DNA from: Pseudoalteromonas undina
GTDB lineage: Bacteria; Pseudomonadota; Gammaproteobacteria; Enterobacterales; Alteromonadaceae
Direction: 5' to 3'
Length of the DNA: 64,000 nt
Assembly: GCF_000238275.3 (NCBI RefSeq)
Contig: NZ_AHCF03000004.1
Location: 558,001 to 622,000 of the forward strand
The notes under the pieces were generated by a model. The model did not search any database, was not told the origin of the DNA, and was given only the letters and a program-made list of their open reading frames with translations. Every line of letters begins with the position of its first letter. The first letter of the stretch is position 1. This document shows, in pieces, positions 9,758-17,518 of this stretch. The position numbers and the translations under genes were made by a program.

Positions 9758-10783
9758 ATGCCTAATACTGTAGTTACAAACCCAGATACTATTCCTTCAT
9801 CTATGCAGGCTATTGCCTTAATAGAGCCTAATGAGGATATTAACTTAACGGATATTCAATTACCTGTGCCTCAATGCACAGGTAATGAGCTGTTAGTAAA
9901 AGTGGAGTATGTTGGTTTAAATCCGGTGGATGCGCAATTTGCTAAATCTGGCTTTTGTTTATGGCAGTATCCGCATGTTTTAGGCTTGGATGCAGTGGGT
10001 GTAGTGGTTAAAGCGGGTAAAGGCGTATTTCCTGGCGTGGGTGAGCGTGTAATGTGGCACGCCAGTATTGGTGAGCAAGGGATATTGAGCGAATACGCAA
10101 AAGTGCCTAATTATGCAGTGTCTATCATTCCGCAGCAATTAGCCAGTGATAAGGCTGCTACTTTGCCCTGCGCCGGAATGGCAGCGCTTATCAGCTTAGA
10201 TAAATTAGCCGTAACTGAAGGCGATACCCTCTTTGTTGAAGGCGGGGCAGGTGCTGTAGGTCAATTTGCTATTCAATTTGCAAAGCAGCGTGGTGCCGAT
10301 GTATTTACAACCGCCTCCAAGCGTAACCACAAATTGGTTAAGCAGCTAGGGGCTGATGTAGTCTTTGATTACAATGACAAAGCCTTATGTGACAAAATTC
10401 GCCGAGAGCTTGGCCCACAAGGATTTGATGCCGTTATTGATATTATGGGTGGGGAATCGACCATTCAAAATATCGAGCTAATGCGTTTTTGTGGTCGTAT
10501 TGCTTGTTTAAATCCACTGCCTAATTTTGAACAGCAGCTAATGTACCGTAGAGCACCCAATATTAGTATTGTATCCTTAGGTGGCGCGTGGTTAGCCAAT
10601 AGCCTATGCGCGCAGCAGCGCATGAGTTTTATGGGTAATTTGTTGCTTGAAACGGTCTCTAATGGCGAAATAATTCCTCCAGAAGTATTAGCTGTTGATT
10701 TTAACGCAAAGGCTGTTTCTAGCGCATTAAACAACCAGTTAGCAGGTGGTTTTACAGGTAAACAAGTGGTTAAAATAAGCTAG
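9758..10783 (+). CDS. quinone-oxidoreductase-like medium-chain dehydrogenase (MexS-like position)
   Basis: This 341-residue medium-chain dehydrogenase/reductase has an N-terminal GroES-like fold (ELLVKVEYVGLNPVDAQF, HVLGLDAVGVVV) and a Rossmann nucleotide-binding segment with GGAGAVGQFAIQFAK near residue 165. The Cys that binds catalytic zinc in alcohol dehydrogenases is absent (NPVD replaces it), pointing to an NADPH quinone/enal reductase. It starts 11 bases after the outer-membrane factor gene and is followed by a terminator, so it is the last gene of the efflux operon. In Pseudomonas aeruginosa the comparable protein MexS is encoded beside mexT-mexEF-oprN and damps pump expression; an equivalent role in detoxifying electrophiles is an inference. 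A TTG directly before the ATG is not used. Confidence 0.85.
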   Translation: MPNTVVTNPDTIPSSMQAIALIEPNEDINLTDIQLPVPQCTGNELLVKVEYVGLNPVDAQFAKSGFCLWQYPHVLGLDAVGVVVKAGKGVFPGVGERVMWHASIGEQGILSEYAKVPNYAVSIIPQQLASDKAATLPCAGMAALISLDKLAVTEGDTLFVEGGAGAVGQFAIQFAKQRGADVFTTASKRNHKLVKQLGADVVFDYNDKALCDKIRRELGPQGFDAVIDIMGGESTIQNIELMRFCGRIACLNPLPNFEQQLMYRRAPNISIVSLGGAWLANSLCAQQRMSFMGNLLLETVSNGEIIPPEVLAVDFNAKAVSSALNNQLAGGFTGKQVVKIS

Positions 10784-10805
10784 GTTTACTCACATTCCCA
10801 TATTT

Positions 10806-10840
10806 AAAAAGCGCAGCCTAATTTTAGGCTGCGCTTTTTT
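10806..10840 (+). terminator. rho-independent terminator of the efflux operon
   Basis: A perfect GC-rich stem AAGCGCAGCCTAA / TTAGGCTGCGCTT is followed by T6, 23 bases after the oxidoreductase stop. Confidence 0.9.
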
Positions 10841-11054
10841 GTTTCTACTTTATTACCAAATCCGTATTTGCGGCGCCAACAACCAGAATTATTAAATTTT
10901 TAACAAAAAAAATAATAATTCAGCGTACATGTGTAAGCCTTTTTATTTCAACAGTTTACGTTCAGGTAAAGAAAATAAATTGAAAAAACTGTTAATTAAT
11001 TGAATAGAGTAATTGATCTAAACCGATTTTTATGACGTAATGTAGGTATTATTT

Positions 11055-11071
11055 ATCTGGTCGGATGAGTT
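11055..11071. promoter_or_regulatory. fadR box: candidate FadR operator in the acyl-CoA dehydrogenase leader
   Basis: ATCTGGTCGGATGAGTT ends 4 bases before the start codon. It resembles the gammaproteobacterial FadR box (core TGGTCnGACnA), differing mainly by T for C in the right half. FadR represses fadE in Escherichia coli. A repressor bound here would cover the ribosome-binding/leader region. The assignment is from a remembered consensus, and no scoring was possible. Confidence 0.45.
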
Positions 11072-11075
11072 CGTT

Positions 11076-13331
11076 ATGAGTTTACGTACAAAATTAAAAA
11101 AAGTATTACCAAGTATTTCAGTTACTGAGCAAGAAGCGCTAGACGCTGGCGATGTATGGCTAGAAGGGTCTATCTACCAAGGTAAACCAGATTTTAGCGC
11201 GCTACGCGATGTACCTGCGGCAAAATTAACCGCAGACGAACAAGCGTTTCTAGACGGTCCAGTACAAGAACTACTAGGCATGATTGATGATTCAGTCATT
11301 CAAAATGGTATTCATTTACCAAACGACATTTTAGAGTTTTTGAAAAAAGAGCGTTTCTTCTCGCTGATCATCCCTAAATCGTTTGGCGGTTTAGAGTTCA
11401 GCCCATACGCTAACTCAACAATTGTAGGTACTATTGCAACGAAAAGTTCAGCTGTTGCGGTAACTGTAATGGTACCAAACTCGTTAGGCCCAGGTGAGTT
11501 ACTACTTCACTTCGGTACAGATGAGCAACAAGCACATTACTTACCACGTTTAGCAAATGGTACAGACATTCCATGTTTTGCATTAACCAGCCCAGAAGCA
11601 GGTTCTGATGCCGGCGGTATTCCTGATGTAGGTACCGTAACTAAAGGCATGTACAACGGCGAAGAAGTACTTGGCCTAGAAATTACATGGGACAAGCGCT
11701 ACATTACACTCGCACCAATTGCTACTGTACTTGGTTTAGCGTTTAAAGTAGTTGACCCTGATGGTTTATTGGGTGGCAAAGAAAACCTAGGTATTACTTG
11801 TGCACTTATTCCAAAAGAGCACCCTGGTGTAGAACTTGGTAACCGTCATGATCCTATGGGTATCCGTTTTTACAACGGTACTACACGTGGTAACAAAGTA
11901 TTTGTACCAATGGACTTTATTATCGGTGGTCAGAAAAACATCGGTCGCGGTTGGCAAATGCTAGTTAGCTGTTTAGGCGCAGGTCGTGGTATTTCATTAC
12001 CAGCATTGGGTGTAAGTACAGCACAAGTTGCATTTAAATCAGCTTCTGAGTACGCAGCAGTGCGTGAACAGTTTGGTTTATCAATTGGCCAATTTGAAGG
12101 TATTCAAGAAAAGCTAGCTGACATTGCAGGTAAAACATACCTACAAGAAGCAATGCGAGTATTGACAACTGAAGGTTTAGGCATGGGCTTAAAACCATCG
12201 GTAGTAACTGCAATCGCTAAATACCATATGACAGAGCTTGGCCGTGATGTGCTTGACTCAGCAATGGATATTCAAGCGGGTAAAGCAATTCAGAATGGTC
12301 CTCAAAACACGCTTGCTAGCGGTTATGTGGCGCAGCCAATTGCCATTACGGTAGAGGGCGCAAACATTCTTACTCGTAACCTGATGATCTTTGGTCAAGG
12401 TGTTATGCGTTGTCACCCATATCTACAGTCTATGGTTGAGTCTATCCACAGCGATGACAAAAACGCAGATGCAGAATTTAACGGTATTTTACGTAAAACA
12501 ATTGGTTACAGCACAGCAAACAGCTTACGAGCCTTCCGCTTAGGTGTGCTACCGTTTACCGCGAGTGCAAACTCAGCATTACCAGAAGTACGTGACTACG
12601 AAAAAGCAGTGCAAAAACTATCAGCTAAATTAGCTGTCTATGCTGACTTCTCGTTACTAGTACTTGGCGGTAAATTAAAGCAAGCTGAAATGCTTTCAGC
12701 ACGTTTAGGCGATGTAATGAGCTTCTTGTATGCAGCTATGGCATCTATTAAGTATTACGAGCAAAAAGTAGCAAGCAGCGAGCGTGAGCAAGCGGCTCCT
12801 TACTTCCATTATGCGACTCGTTTTGCACTACAAAGTGCAGAAGAAGCATTGCACAAGTTCTTAGACAACTTCCCTGCAAGTGGTACTCGTAAGTTCATTC
12901 GTTTCATTACTATGAACTACTCAACTAAAATGCCAAAAATTAGCGATGATTTAATTCGTGAATTAGCAAAACAAGCTCAGCTTGATACGGCATTTAAAGC
13001 GCAAATCACGCATTTAGTTAAGCCAATTGAAGGTGATGGTCATCACATCAATGAGCAAGCTTACAAAGCTAAAATGGCGTCACTTGAGCTATTAGCTAAA
13101 GTGAAAAAAGCGCTACGTGCTAAAACCTTTAAGCCGGGTACGCGTTTTTCAATCACACTTGAAAATGCACTTGCTGCCAAAGTAATTAACGACGCTGAAT
13201 TTGTTCAGTTAAGTGACTACAACAAAAAGCGTGAAAAAGCGATTCGTGTTGATGAGTTCGACTTCGATATGAACATCCTAGACGACAACGCACAGCCAGT
13301 TAATCCGCTTAAAAGCGTGGTTAACCAATAA
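11076..13331 (+). CDS. fadE: acyl-CoA dehydrogenase, FadE type
   Basis: This 751-residue protein is the first-step fatty-acid beta-oxidation dehydrogenase, oxidising acyl-CoA to trans-2-enoyl-CoA with FAD. The order is an N-terminal dehydrogenase region, the middle beta-domain (CFALTSPEAGSDAGGIPD, residues about 168-185), the C-terminal helical domain (LGAGRGISLPALGVSTAQVAF; EQFGLSIGQFEGIQ), then the long extra C-terminal segment (DUF1974 type) that separates FadE from short-chain acyl-CoA dehydrogenases. E. coli FadE is about 814 residues with N-terminal membrane helices. This version lacks those helices, as the forms I recall from Alteromonadales do. It stands alone with two terminators behind it and a FadR-like site in front. 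Confidence 0.9.
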   Translation: MSLRTKLKKVLPSISVTEQEALDAGDVWLEGSIYQGKPDFSALRDVPAAKLTADEQAFLDGPVQELLGMIDDSVIQNGIHLPNDILEFLKKERFFSLIIPKSFGGLEFSPYANSTIVGTIATKSSAVAVTVMVPNSLGPGELLLHFGTDEQQAHYLPRLANGTDIPCFALTSPEAGSDAGGIPDVGTVTKGMYNGEEVLGLEITWDKRYITLAPIATVLGLAFKVVDPDGLLGGKENLGITCALIPKEHPGVELGNRHDPMGIRFYNGTTRGNKVFVPMDFIIGGQKNIGRGWQMLVSCLGAGRGISLPALGVSTAQVAFKSASEYAAVREQFGLSIGQFEGIQEKLADIAGKTYLQEAMRVLTTEGLGMGLKPSVVTAIAKYHMTELGRDVLDSAMDIQAGKAIQNGPQNTLASGYVAQPIAITVEGANILTRNLMIFGQGVMRCHPYLQSMVESIHSDDKNADAEFNGILRKTIGYSTANSLRAFRLGVLPFTASANSALPEVRDYEKAVQKLSAKLAVYADFSLLVLGGKLKQAEMLSARLGDVMSFLYAAMASIKYYEQKVASSEREQAAPYFHYATRFALQSAEEALHKFLDNFPASGTRKFIRFITMNYSTKMPKISDDLIRELAKQAQLDTAFKAQITHLVKPIEGDGHHINEQAYKAKMASLELLAKVKKALRAKTFKPGTRFSITLENALAAKVINDAEFVQLSDYNKKREKAIRVDEFDFDMNILDDNAQPVNPLKSVVNQ

Positions 13332-13344
13332 AATTCAATAATGC

Positions 13345-13370
13345 AAAGCGCCTGCAGTTTAGGCGCTTTT
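13345..13370 (+). terminator. terminator of acyl-CoA dehydrogenase gene
   Basis: The stem AAAGCGCCT / AGGCGCTTT with a 7-base loop begins 13 bases after the stop. The trailing T-run is short. Confidence 0.8.
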
Positions 13371-13392
13371 ATTGATACAAAATTAGTGTGGA

Positions 13393-13427
13393 GTCCTGCT
13401 TGAGTAACATCAAGCGGGGCTTTTTTA
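13393..13427 (+). terminator. second tandem terminator
   Basis: An 11-bp stem with G-T wobbles (AGTCCTGCTTG / CAAGCGGGGCT) and an 8-base loop is followed by T6. It backs up the first terminator and isolates the cassette region from the fadE transcript. Confidence 0.75.
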
Positions 13428-13633
13428 TGGGTGTGATTTAAGCTCATAACTAATGACGACTAATTTAATGGTACAGAACATTATTAAACGTTGTTGTAGT
13501 GTGTTTTAACAATGGGTGGTAAATAACCTACGTAATTACTTGTTTACATTAGAGTTGTTTAGTGGAATTATTAAGCGTATGTAATATACGCCGTTTTGAG
13601 GGTTATAACCCCCAAAGTGGTGTTTAATAAGCT
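13428..13633. other. intergenic region before the cassette array
   Basis: With the two terminators this makes a gene-free stretch of 323 bases after fadE. It is AT-rich and contains a 12-bp palindrome GGGTTATAACCC at 13600-13611. No attI-like or attC-like site is clear here, and there is no integrase fragment in either strand. Confidence 0.4.
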
Positions 13634-13654
13634 GTTATGTTTTAGGGAAAAATT

Positions 13655-13972
13655 ATGATTTATACGACAACGGAAACTGTTCCTGGTAAAGAAATCGAAG
13701 CTGTATTGGGCATAGTTAATGGCAACATGGTTCAGTCTAAACATGTTGGTCGAGATATCATGGCTGGTTTAAAAGGAATAGTGGGCGGCGAACTCAAAGG
13801 CTATACCGAGATGTTGATGGAAGCTCGAAATGTAGCGTTAGAACGATTAATAGAAGATGCAAAAAAGTTAAATGCCGATGCAATAGTAGGAATACGGTTT
13901 ACAACTAGCTCAGTTACTGATGGGGCATCAGAAATATTAGTGTTTGGCACAGCCGTTAAACTTCGAACATAA
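13655..13972 (+). CDS. ybjQ: YbjQ/UPF0145-family protein (cassette 1)
   Basis: This 105-residue protein clearly belongs to the YbjQ (UPF0145) family of small soluble pentamer-forming proteins sometimes described as heavy-metal-binding. The signature GRDIMAGLKGIVGGELKGYTEML and the closing LNADAIVGIRF...GTAVK are both present, and the length equals that of E. coli YbjQ. The biochemical function is not settled. The gene lies 14 bases after a GTTATGT core and its stop overlaps ACATAAC, the exact reverse complement of that core, which is how a gene cassette should be framed. A YbjQ gene travelling as a cassette is unusual in my experience. The start is supported by AGGGAAAAATT before the ATG. Confidence 0.9.
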   Translation: MIYTTTETVPGKEIEAVLGIVNGNMVQSKHVGRDIMAGLKGIVGGELKGYTEMLMEARNVALERLIEDAKKLNADAIVGIRFTTSSVTDGASEILVFGTAVKLRT

Positions 13973-14197
13973 CAAACAATTTAAGCAGATTCGAAACGCT
14001 TGGCATTTTTGGTGTTTTCTTCCAAAGCCAAGAAATGAGGACGCTTTCCTCTTTTCTGCACTGTATTAAAAGAACAGCCTGACTAAAAGTTTAAAGTTGG
14101 CAATGTGTTAACTTATTTGTTAAAAAGAAATTAATAAATATATTAGTGGGGCGCTGGCAGAGATATGCGCGATGAGCACACTATAAAATTGTTATGC
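13967..14197 (+). repeat. attC: attC-like site 1 (long or composite)
   Basis: ACATAAC overlaps the previous stop and continues TAACAAAC...AACGCTTGGCATTTT, close to the left half of a Vibrio repeat. TTGGC/GCCAAG arms follow. The next matching core is GTTATGC at 14191-14197, making the site about 231 bases, longer than the usual 57-141. It may include an ORF-less cassette or an insertion. Confidence 0.5.
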
Positions 14198-14212
14198 GCA
14201 AATGGAGTCTGC

Positions 14213-14917
14213 ATGAGTAAAATAATCAAACTATCAGCATTAGTGCTGATCATATTTATTGCTTTATGGCAGCTGAGTAAGAATGAAAAATTTCAATTTT
14301 TTGGTAACCTTATAGATCGAGTAGAAACAACTGAAAAAGTAGTCGCATTAACTTTTGATGATGGTCCGACTAGACTTAAAACAAAAGAAATTCTCCAAAT
14401 CCTAGATGAATCAGAAATTAAAGCTACCTTTTACCTAGTCGGCAAAGCTATAGAAGAAAACATTCAAGAAACAAAAAATATCATTGATAAAGGTCATGAA
14501 GTTGGAAACCATTCATATACTCATCAACGTATGGTTTTGAAAAGTTATAACTTTGTTGCAGATGAGCTAGAAAAAACTAATGAGTTAATTACAGAGGCAG
14601 GTTATAAAGGTGAAATACATTTTAGACCACCTTATGGTAAAAAATTGTTTTCGCTACCTTATTATCTAAATAATAATAATATAACTACCGTTACGTGGGA
14701 TGTGGAGCCTGAAACTTATTTAGATAAAAATGCTAGTGCAAGTGATATATCCGATTACGTTGTCCAAAATACTAAGCCAGGGTCAATTATTCTTTTACAT
14801 GTAATGTTTAAATCTAGAGGTAATTCAATGGCTGCGGTACCTTTAATTGTTCAGCAGTTAAAAGATAAAGGTTATCGCTTTGTTACAGTATCTGAATTAA
14901 TAGGCAGTAGCGCATAA
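14213..14917 (+). CDS. polysaccharide deacetylase, NodB domain (cassette 2)
   Basis: This 234-residue protein has one N-terminal membrane/signal segment (residues about 5-22) and a NodB-type carbohydrate esterase 4 domain. Motif 1 is LTFDDGPT (catalytic Asp pair near residues 50-51), motif 2 is the metal-binding HEVGNHSYTH, motif 3 is FRPPYGKK, and a late LLH closes the active site (SIILLHV). It should remove N- or O-acetyl groups from a polysaccharide such as chitin oligomers, peptidoglycan or capsule, acting outside the cytoplasmic membrane. An upstream in-frame ATG at 14165 precedes the cassette core, whereas GGAG six bases before 14213 marks the true start. It is notably AT-richer than flanking chromosomal genes. 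Confidence 0.87.
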   Translation: MSKIIKLSALVLIIFIALWQLSKNEKFQFFGNLIDRVETTEKVVALTFDDGPTRLKTKEILQILDESEIKATFYLVGKAIEENIQETKNIIDKGHEVGNHSYTHQRMVLKSYNFVADELEKTNELITEAGYKGEIHFRPPYGKKLFSLPYYLNNNNITTVTWDVEPETYLDKNASASDISDYVVQNTKPGSIILLHVMFKSRGNSMAAVPLIVQQLKDKGYRFVTVSELIGSSA

Positions 14918-15014
14918 CAAGGTGCTTAAAAGGACTAAAACAGTTTGCTCGTTTTTTGCAAAGTACCGCAAAAAAGCCAGCCAACCATTTTAGCCTCTTA
15001 GCAAAGTGTTAGCT
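14912..15014 (+). repeat. attC: attC-like site 2
   Basis: GCATAAC (14912-14918) pairs loosely with GTTAGCT (15008-15014). Inside, TGCTTAAAAGG pairs with CCTCTTAGCA, and CTAAAACAGTTTGCT pairs with AGCCAACCATTTTAG, forming the long imperfect palindrome typical of attC. Length is 103 bases. Confidence 0.75.
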
Positions 15015-15036
15015 ATTCAAGGAAATTTAGCATTCA

Positions 15037-15549
15037 ATGAAGAACTTTATTTTAATCATCTTAGTAAGCTTAATTGCGGGTTGTGCTGCAAACATTAAGC
15101 AATCAGTAAAAACATCGAACATGCAGCAAGGAGCCATACCAAATAGTATATCAGTAGCTATATCCTCATCTAATTCAATCTCTAAAAGTAGAGATTTAAC
15201 TAAAAGTATCACTGAACTTAATACATTAATAACTACAGATTACAAAGGTAATTTGATACCAAGCAACTCATCTAATCAGGCTGATATCTCCGTGGAAATA
15301 ACAATAGAGCATTTTCGTTATGTTTCAGGGTTTGGTCGATTTATGGCAGGTGTAATGGTAGGTGATGCCGAATTGATGCTAAACGTTAAGCTCGTAGACC
15401 TATCCACAAACCAAATAGTTAGTGAATCGCAACTAGACACTCGTTCAGAGTTTAGTGAAGGAATATTCGGTGCTACAACTTCTAGACAGTTAGAAGCTAT
15501 GTCTAAAAAGATAGTTGATATCATCAATTCAAGTGCAAAGAATAGCTAA
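15037..15549 (+). CDS. DUF4410-like lipoprotein (cassette 3)
   Basis: This is a 170-residue lipoprotein with a signal of about 15 residues and lipobox LIAGC. The mature part contains ISVEITIEHFRYVSGFGRFMAGVMVGDAELMLNVKLVDLSTNQIVSESQLDTRS, the pattern of small-sugar/DUF4410 or LPS-assembly-like lipoproteins in which a glycine-rich turn precedes two beta strands. No enzymatic motif is visible, and the function of DUF4410 is unknown. The stop overlaps AGCTAAC, which is the exact reverse complement of the GTTAGCT core in front of the gene. The start at 15037 has AAGGAAA 11 bases upstream, a rather long spacing. Confidence 0.75.
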   Translation: MKNFILIILVSLIAGCAANIKQSVKTSNMQQGAIPNSISVAISSSNSISKSRDLTKSITELNTLITTDYKGNLIPSNSSNQADISVEITIEHFRYVSGFGRFMAGVMVGDAELMLNVKLVDLSTNQIVSESQLDTRSEFSEGIFGATTSRQLEAMSKKIVDIINSSAKNS

Positions 15550-15632
15550 CAAGCAATCAGGCAGGGACAAATGCTAGTTGGCCAAACAACGGCCAAAACG
15601 CTCCCATGAGCACCTGTTGTAAGGTGTTATAT
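15544..15632 (+). repeat. attC: attC-like site 3
   Basis: AGCTAAC (15544-15550) to GTTATAT (15626-15632), 89 bases. It contains the hairpin TTGGCC-aaacaac-GGCCAA and weaker outer pairing (AGGCAG with CACCTGT). Confidence 0.65.
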
Positions 15633-15650
15633 GAAATTAGGAGAGAACTT

Positions 15651-16052
15651 ATGTTGAGAAGGATGTCTTTGATATTGCTGGTTTGTACATTTTGTGCCCA
15701 TTCAAGTGAAGAGGTACTTTCTATTGATAGAGTTGTACCTAATAGTTTTGATTTGGCCTTCCCAAATGAATCAAACATTCAGCCAGAGCAGAGTGATTTT
15801 AGTGTAAATAATTTTGTATTAATGAGTAATGATTCTGGTGAGCGTTGGGCGGTAGTAACCTTGACTAATATGGCATCAGGTCGAAGAAGTCTAACTAATA
15901 AACACCTAATGGCTATCGTTGCAGACGGGCAACGAATTGCACCATTGGAGTTTTTACAATCATTCAAAGCAGATGAGACACTATCGTTAACCATCAACTT
16001 TGGTGAAAGTAAGTTTCCTTTGCTATCAATCTATTCAAGGTCTGGCAAATAA
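15651..16052 (+). CDS. hypothetical secreted protein (cassette 4)
   Basis: This 133-residue protein has a hydrophobic signal peptide (MLRRMSLILLVCTFCAHSS) and a beta-rich body (NNFVLMSNDSGERWAVVTLTNMASGRRSL, DGQRIAPLEF, LSLTINFGESKFPLLSIYSR). I do not recognise the family. The architecture suggests a single small beta-sandwich domain exported to the periplasm. AGGAGAG six bases before ATG 15651 fixes the start; an earlier in-frame ATG at 15606 lies inside the upstream attC-like site. The gene sits between attC-like sites 3 and 4, with the stop inside TAACAAACA. Confidence 0.65.
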   Translation: MLRRMSLILLVCTFCAHSSEEVLSIDRVVPNSFDLAFPNESNIQPEQSDFSVNNFVLMSNDSGERWAVVTLTNMASGRRSLTNKHLMAIVADGQRIAPLEFLQSFKADETLSLTINFGESKFPLLSIYSRSGK

Positions 16053-16173
16053 CAAACACATCAAAATGCTCGCAATCTCGCTAGGATATCAAAACTACAC
16101 GGGGATTGAGTTTGGGCTTGGCCAAGTTTAACTAAATCGCCGTTACGTTTTAGCCCTTTATACGGGCTTATTT
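16047..16173 (+). repeat. attC: attC-like site 4
   Basis: AAATAAC (16047-16053) pairs with CTTATTT (16167-16173), in which the core G is replaced by C. The right end AGCCCTTTATACGGGCTTAT resembles the TTATACGGGCGTTAT end of many Vibrio/Alteromonad attC sites. The missing core G could make it recombination-poor. Confidence 0.6.
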
Positions 16174-16188
16174 GCACAAGGAGGCAAA

Positions 16189-16575
16189 GTGAATATCAGA
16201 CATATTTTATTACTCGTTATCATCTTATTTATATCTGGTTGTACTACGTCAGGCCAGCTTTATTATATTGATGCTAAAGGTAATGAGAAACTTGGTTGTG
16301 ATGTAGAATTTGTAGGTATGCCAAGTGTTGATAAATTTGCTGTTGAATATGCTTTAAGCCTTTGCGCTAAAAGCATTGTTAAAAAAGGCGGTGTGATCCA
16401 GGAAGAACACCTTTTAATGATTGATACAGCTATTCCCTTAGCCTCATGTGAACAGGCTTGGACTCACGAATTAGCTAAGCAACAATATCAGGCTAAAAAG
16501 TTAACTAAGAAAGAGTATGGCTACATTGTTGCAAATATAGATTTAGGTTTAGCAACAGTCAACAACTGTACATAA
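16189..16575 (+). CDS. hypothetical lipoprotein (cassette 5)
   Basis: This 128-residue predicted lipoprotein starts with GTG, preceded by a strong AAGGAGG. The signal MNIRHILLLVIILFISGC ends in a good lipobox. The mature part is short, with four further cysteines (GCDVEF, SLCAKS, ASCEQAW and the C-terminal NNCT) that could form two disulfides. It also has a helical KQQYQAKKLTKKEYGYI segment. I do not recognise the family. The stop leads straight into ACATAAC of attC-like site 5. Confidence 0.7.
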   Translation: MNIRHILLLVIILFISGCTTSGQLYYIDAKGNEKLGCDVEFVGMPSVDKFAVEYALSLCAKSIVKKGGVIQEEHLLMIDTAIPLASCEQAWTHELAKQQYQAKKLTKKEYGYIVANIDLGLATVNNCT

Positions 16576-16669
16576 CAGGCGCTTTAAGCGCGGAACTGCT
16601 AACAGTTGACTCAGCTTCGTTACATACACTTTAGCCAACAATTATCAGCCCATTATGCGGGCTTTAGGT
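16570..16669 (+). repeat. attC: attC-like site 5
   Basis: ACATAAC (16570-16576) to TTTAGGT (16663-16669), 100 bases. The core matches GTTRRRY except T for G. The inner arms GTTGACT and AGCCAAC form the expected L''/L' pair, and ATTATGCGGGC is the usual right-end motif. Confidence 0.7.
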
Positions 16670-16700
16670 TTTTATCAAAATATGGAGTTTTATTCTAATT

Positions 16701-17090
16701 ATGGAAGAATCAGTTCAAGTCGAAAATAATGAAGATAGTATAGAGAAATCTCGAAGTGTAGAAAAAAATAAAATCCAAAATGAAACAATTACAACAGAGT
16801 TACATTTTGAGTTGTTAAAACAGTATGCATGGCTATCATCTGCAATAATAGGTGCTGTTGTTATACTTATTCAATTAAAAGTACTTACCTTAGGCTCAAA
16901 GGTTTATATTCCTTTAGGTTGTTTTTGTTTTTCAATTCTTAACTCTTTAATTGCTCAAGACTATATAGTTGAGTCATTAACAAAAGGTAAAACTATTTAT
17001 GATATCTCTAAAAAAGTCTATATATTACGCAACTTCTCTATATTTGGTTTAGGGGGTGGCGTAGGGTTACTTGCTTATAGTTTTATTTAG
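16701..17090 (+). CDS. small multi-pass membrane protein (cassette 6)
   Basis: This 129-residue protein has an acidic, charged N-terminal tail of about 45 residues (cytosolic, coiled-coil-like). Three hydrophobic segments follow, at about residues 50-67 (WLSSAIIGAVVILIQL), 74-90 (YIPLGCFCFSILNSLI) and 112-129 (FSIFGLGGGVGLLAYSFI). It has no recognised family or catalytic motif. The start is supported by TGGAG, though 15 bases upstream. Very AT-rich coding sequence and position between attC-like sites 5 and 6 mark it as a cassette gene. Confidence 0.65.
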   Translation: MEESVQVENNEDSIEKSRSVEKNKIQNETITTELHFELLKQYAWLSSAIIGAVVILIQLKVLTLGSKVYIPLGCFCFSILNSLIAQDYIVESLTKGKTIYDISKKVYILRNFSIFGLGGGVGLLAYSFI

Positions 17091-17186
17091 ACAACAAACA
17101 CATTAAGCAGGACAAAACAGTTGGCTTTTGTTTCTACGTCGCTTATTTTAACCAACTATTTTATTGCCTCTAATGGGGGGTTAAAT
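17089..17186 (+). repeat. attC: attC-like site 6 (best example)
   Basis: The 98-base site starts in the stop codon (AGACAACAAAC) and ends in the full-consensus core GTTAAAT (17180-17186). CATTAAGCAGG pairs with CCTCTAATG, and ACAGTTGGCTTTTG pairs with its partner around AACCAACTATTTT. This nested imperfect palindrome is diagnostic of an attC site. Confidence 0.82.
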
Positions 17187-17203
17187 ACCTAAATGGAGTT
17201 TAG

Positions 17204-17518
17204 ATGAATATTCAAGTTTTTAGACCAAAACAATTTGTAGATATGGCGAGAGACTATAAGTTGTTTGCGGATGACGTAGAAGTTGCCACTATAAAAAGAG
17301 GGGTTACGCAAACAGTAAACATCCCTGATTCAACTAAAACTATTCAAGCGAAAATAGATTGGTGTTCAAGCCAAACTTTTCCTGTAGCCTCAATTACTGA
17401 CAAAGGAATTATTATTAAAAATTCTTTTGGTAGTAATATATTCAAATTGCTTTTTTTAACTATTTATTATGTCAGTTTCGGTAAAAGCAAATACTTATCG
17501 GTAACAAACGGTATTTAG
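17204..17518 (+). CDS. hypothetical protein with C-terminal membrane segment (cassette 7)
   Basis: This 104-residue protein has a beta-rich first two thirds (YKLFADDVEVATIKRGVTQTVNIPDSTKTIQAKIDWCSS), which reads like a small PEGA/DUF-type beta-sandwich that sets out a repeated ligand-facing strand pattern. One hydrophobic segment follows near residues 82-94 (FKLLFLTIYYVSF). I do not recognise a named family with confidence. AAATGGAGTTTAG before the ATG gives a good ribosome site 18 bases after the GTTAAAT core. The last four codons run into the TAACAAACG of the next attC-like site, so the site trims or overlaps the C-terminus. Confidence 0.6.
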   Translation: MNIQVFRPKQFVDMARDYKLFADDVEVATIKRGVTQTVNIPDSTKTIQAKIDWCSSQTFPVASITDKGIIIKNSFGSNIFKLLFLTIYYVSFGKSKYLSVTNGI

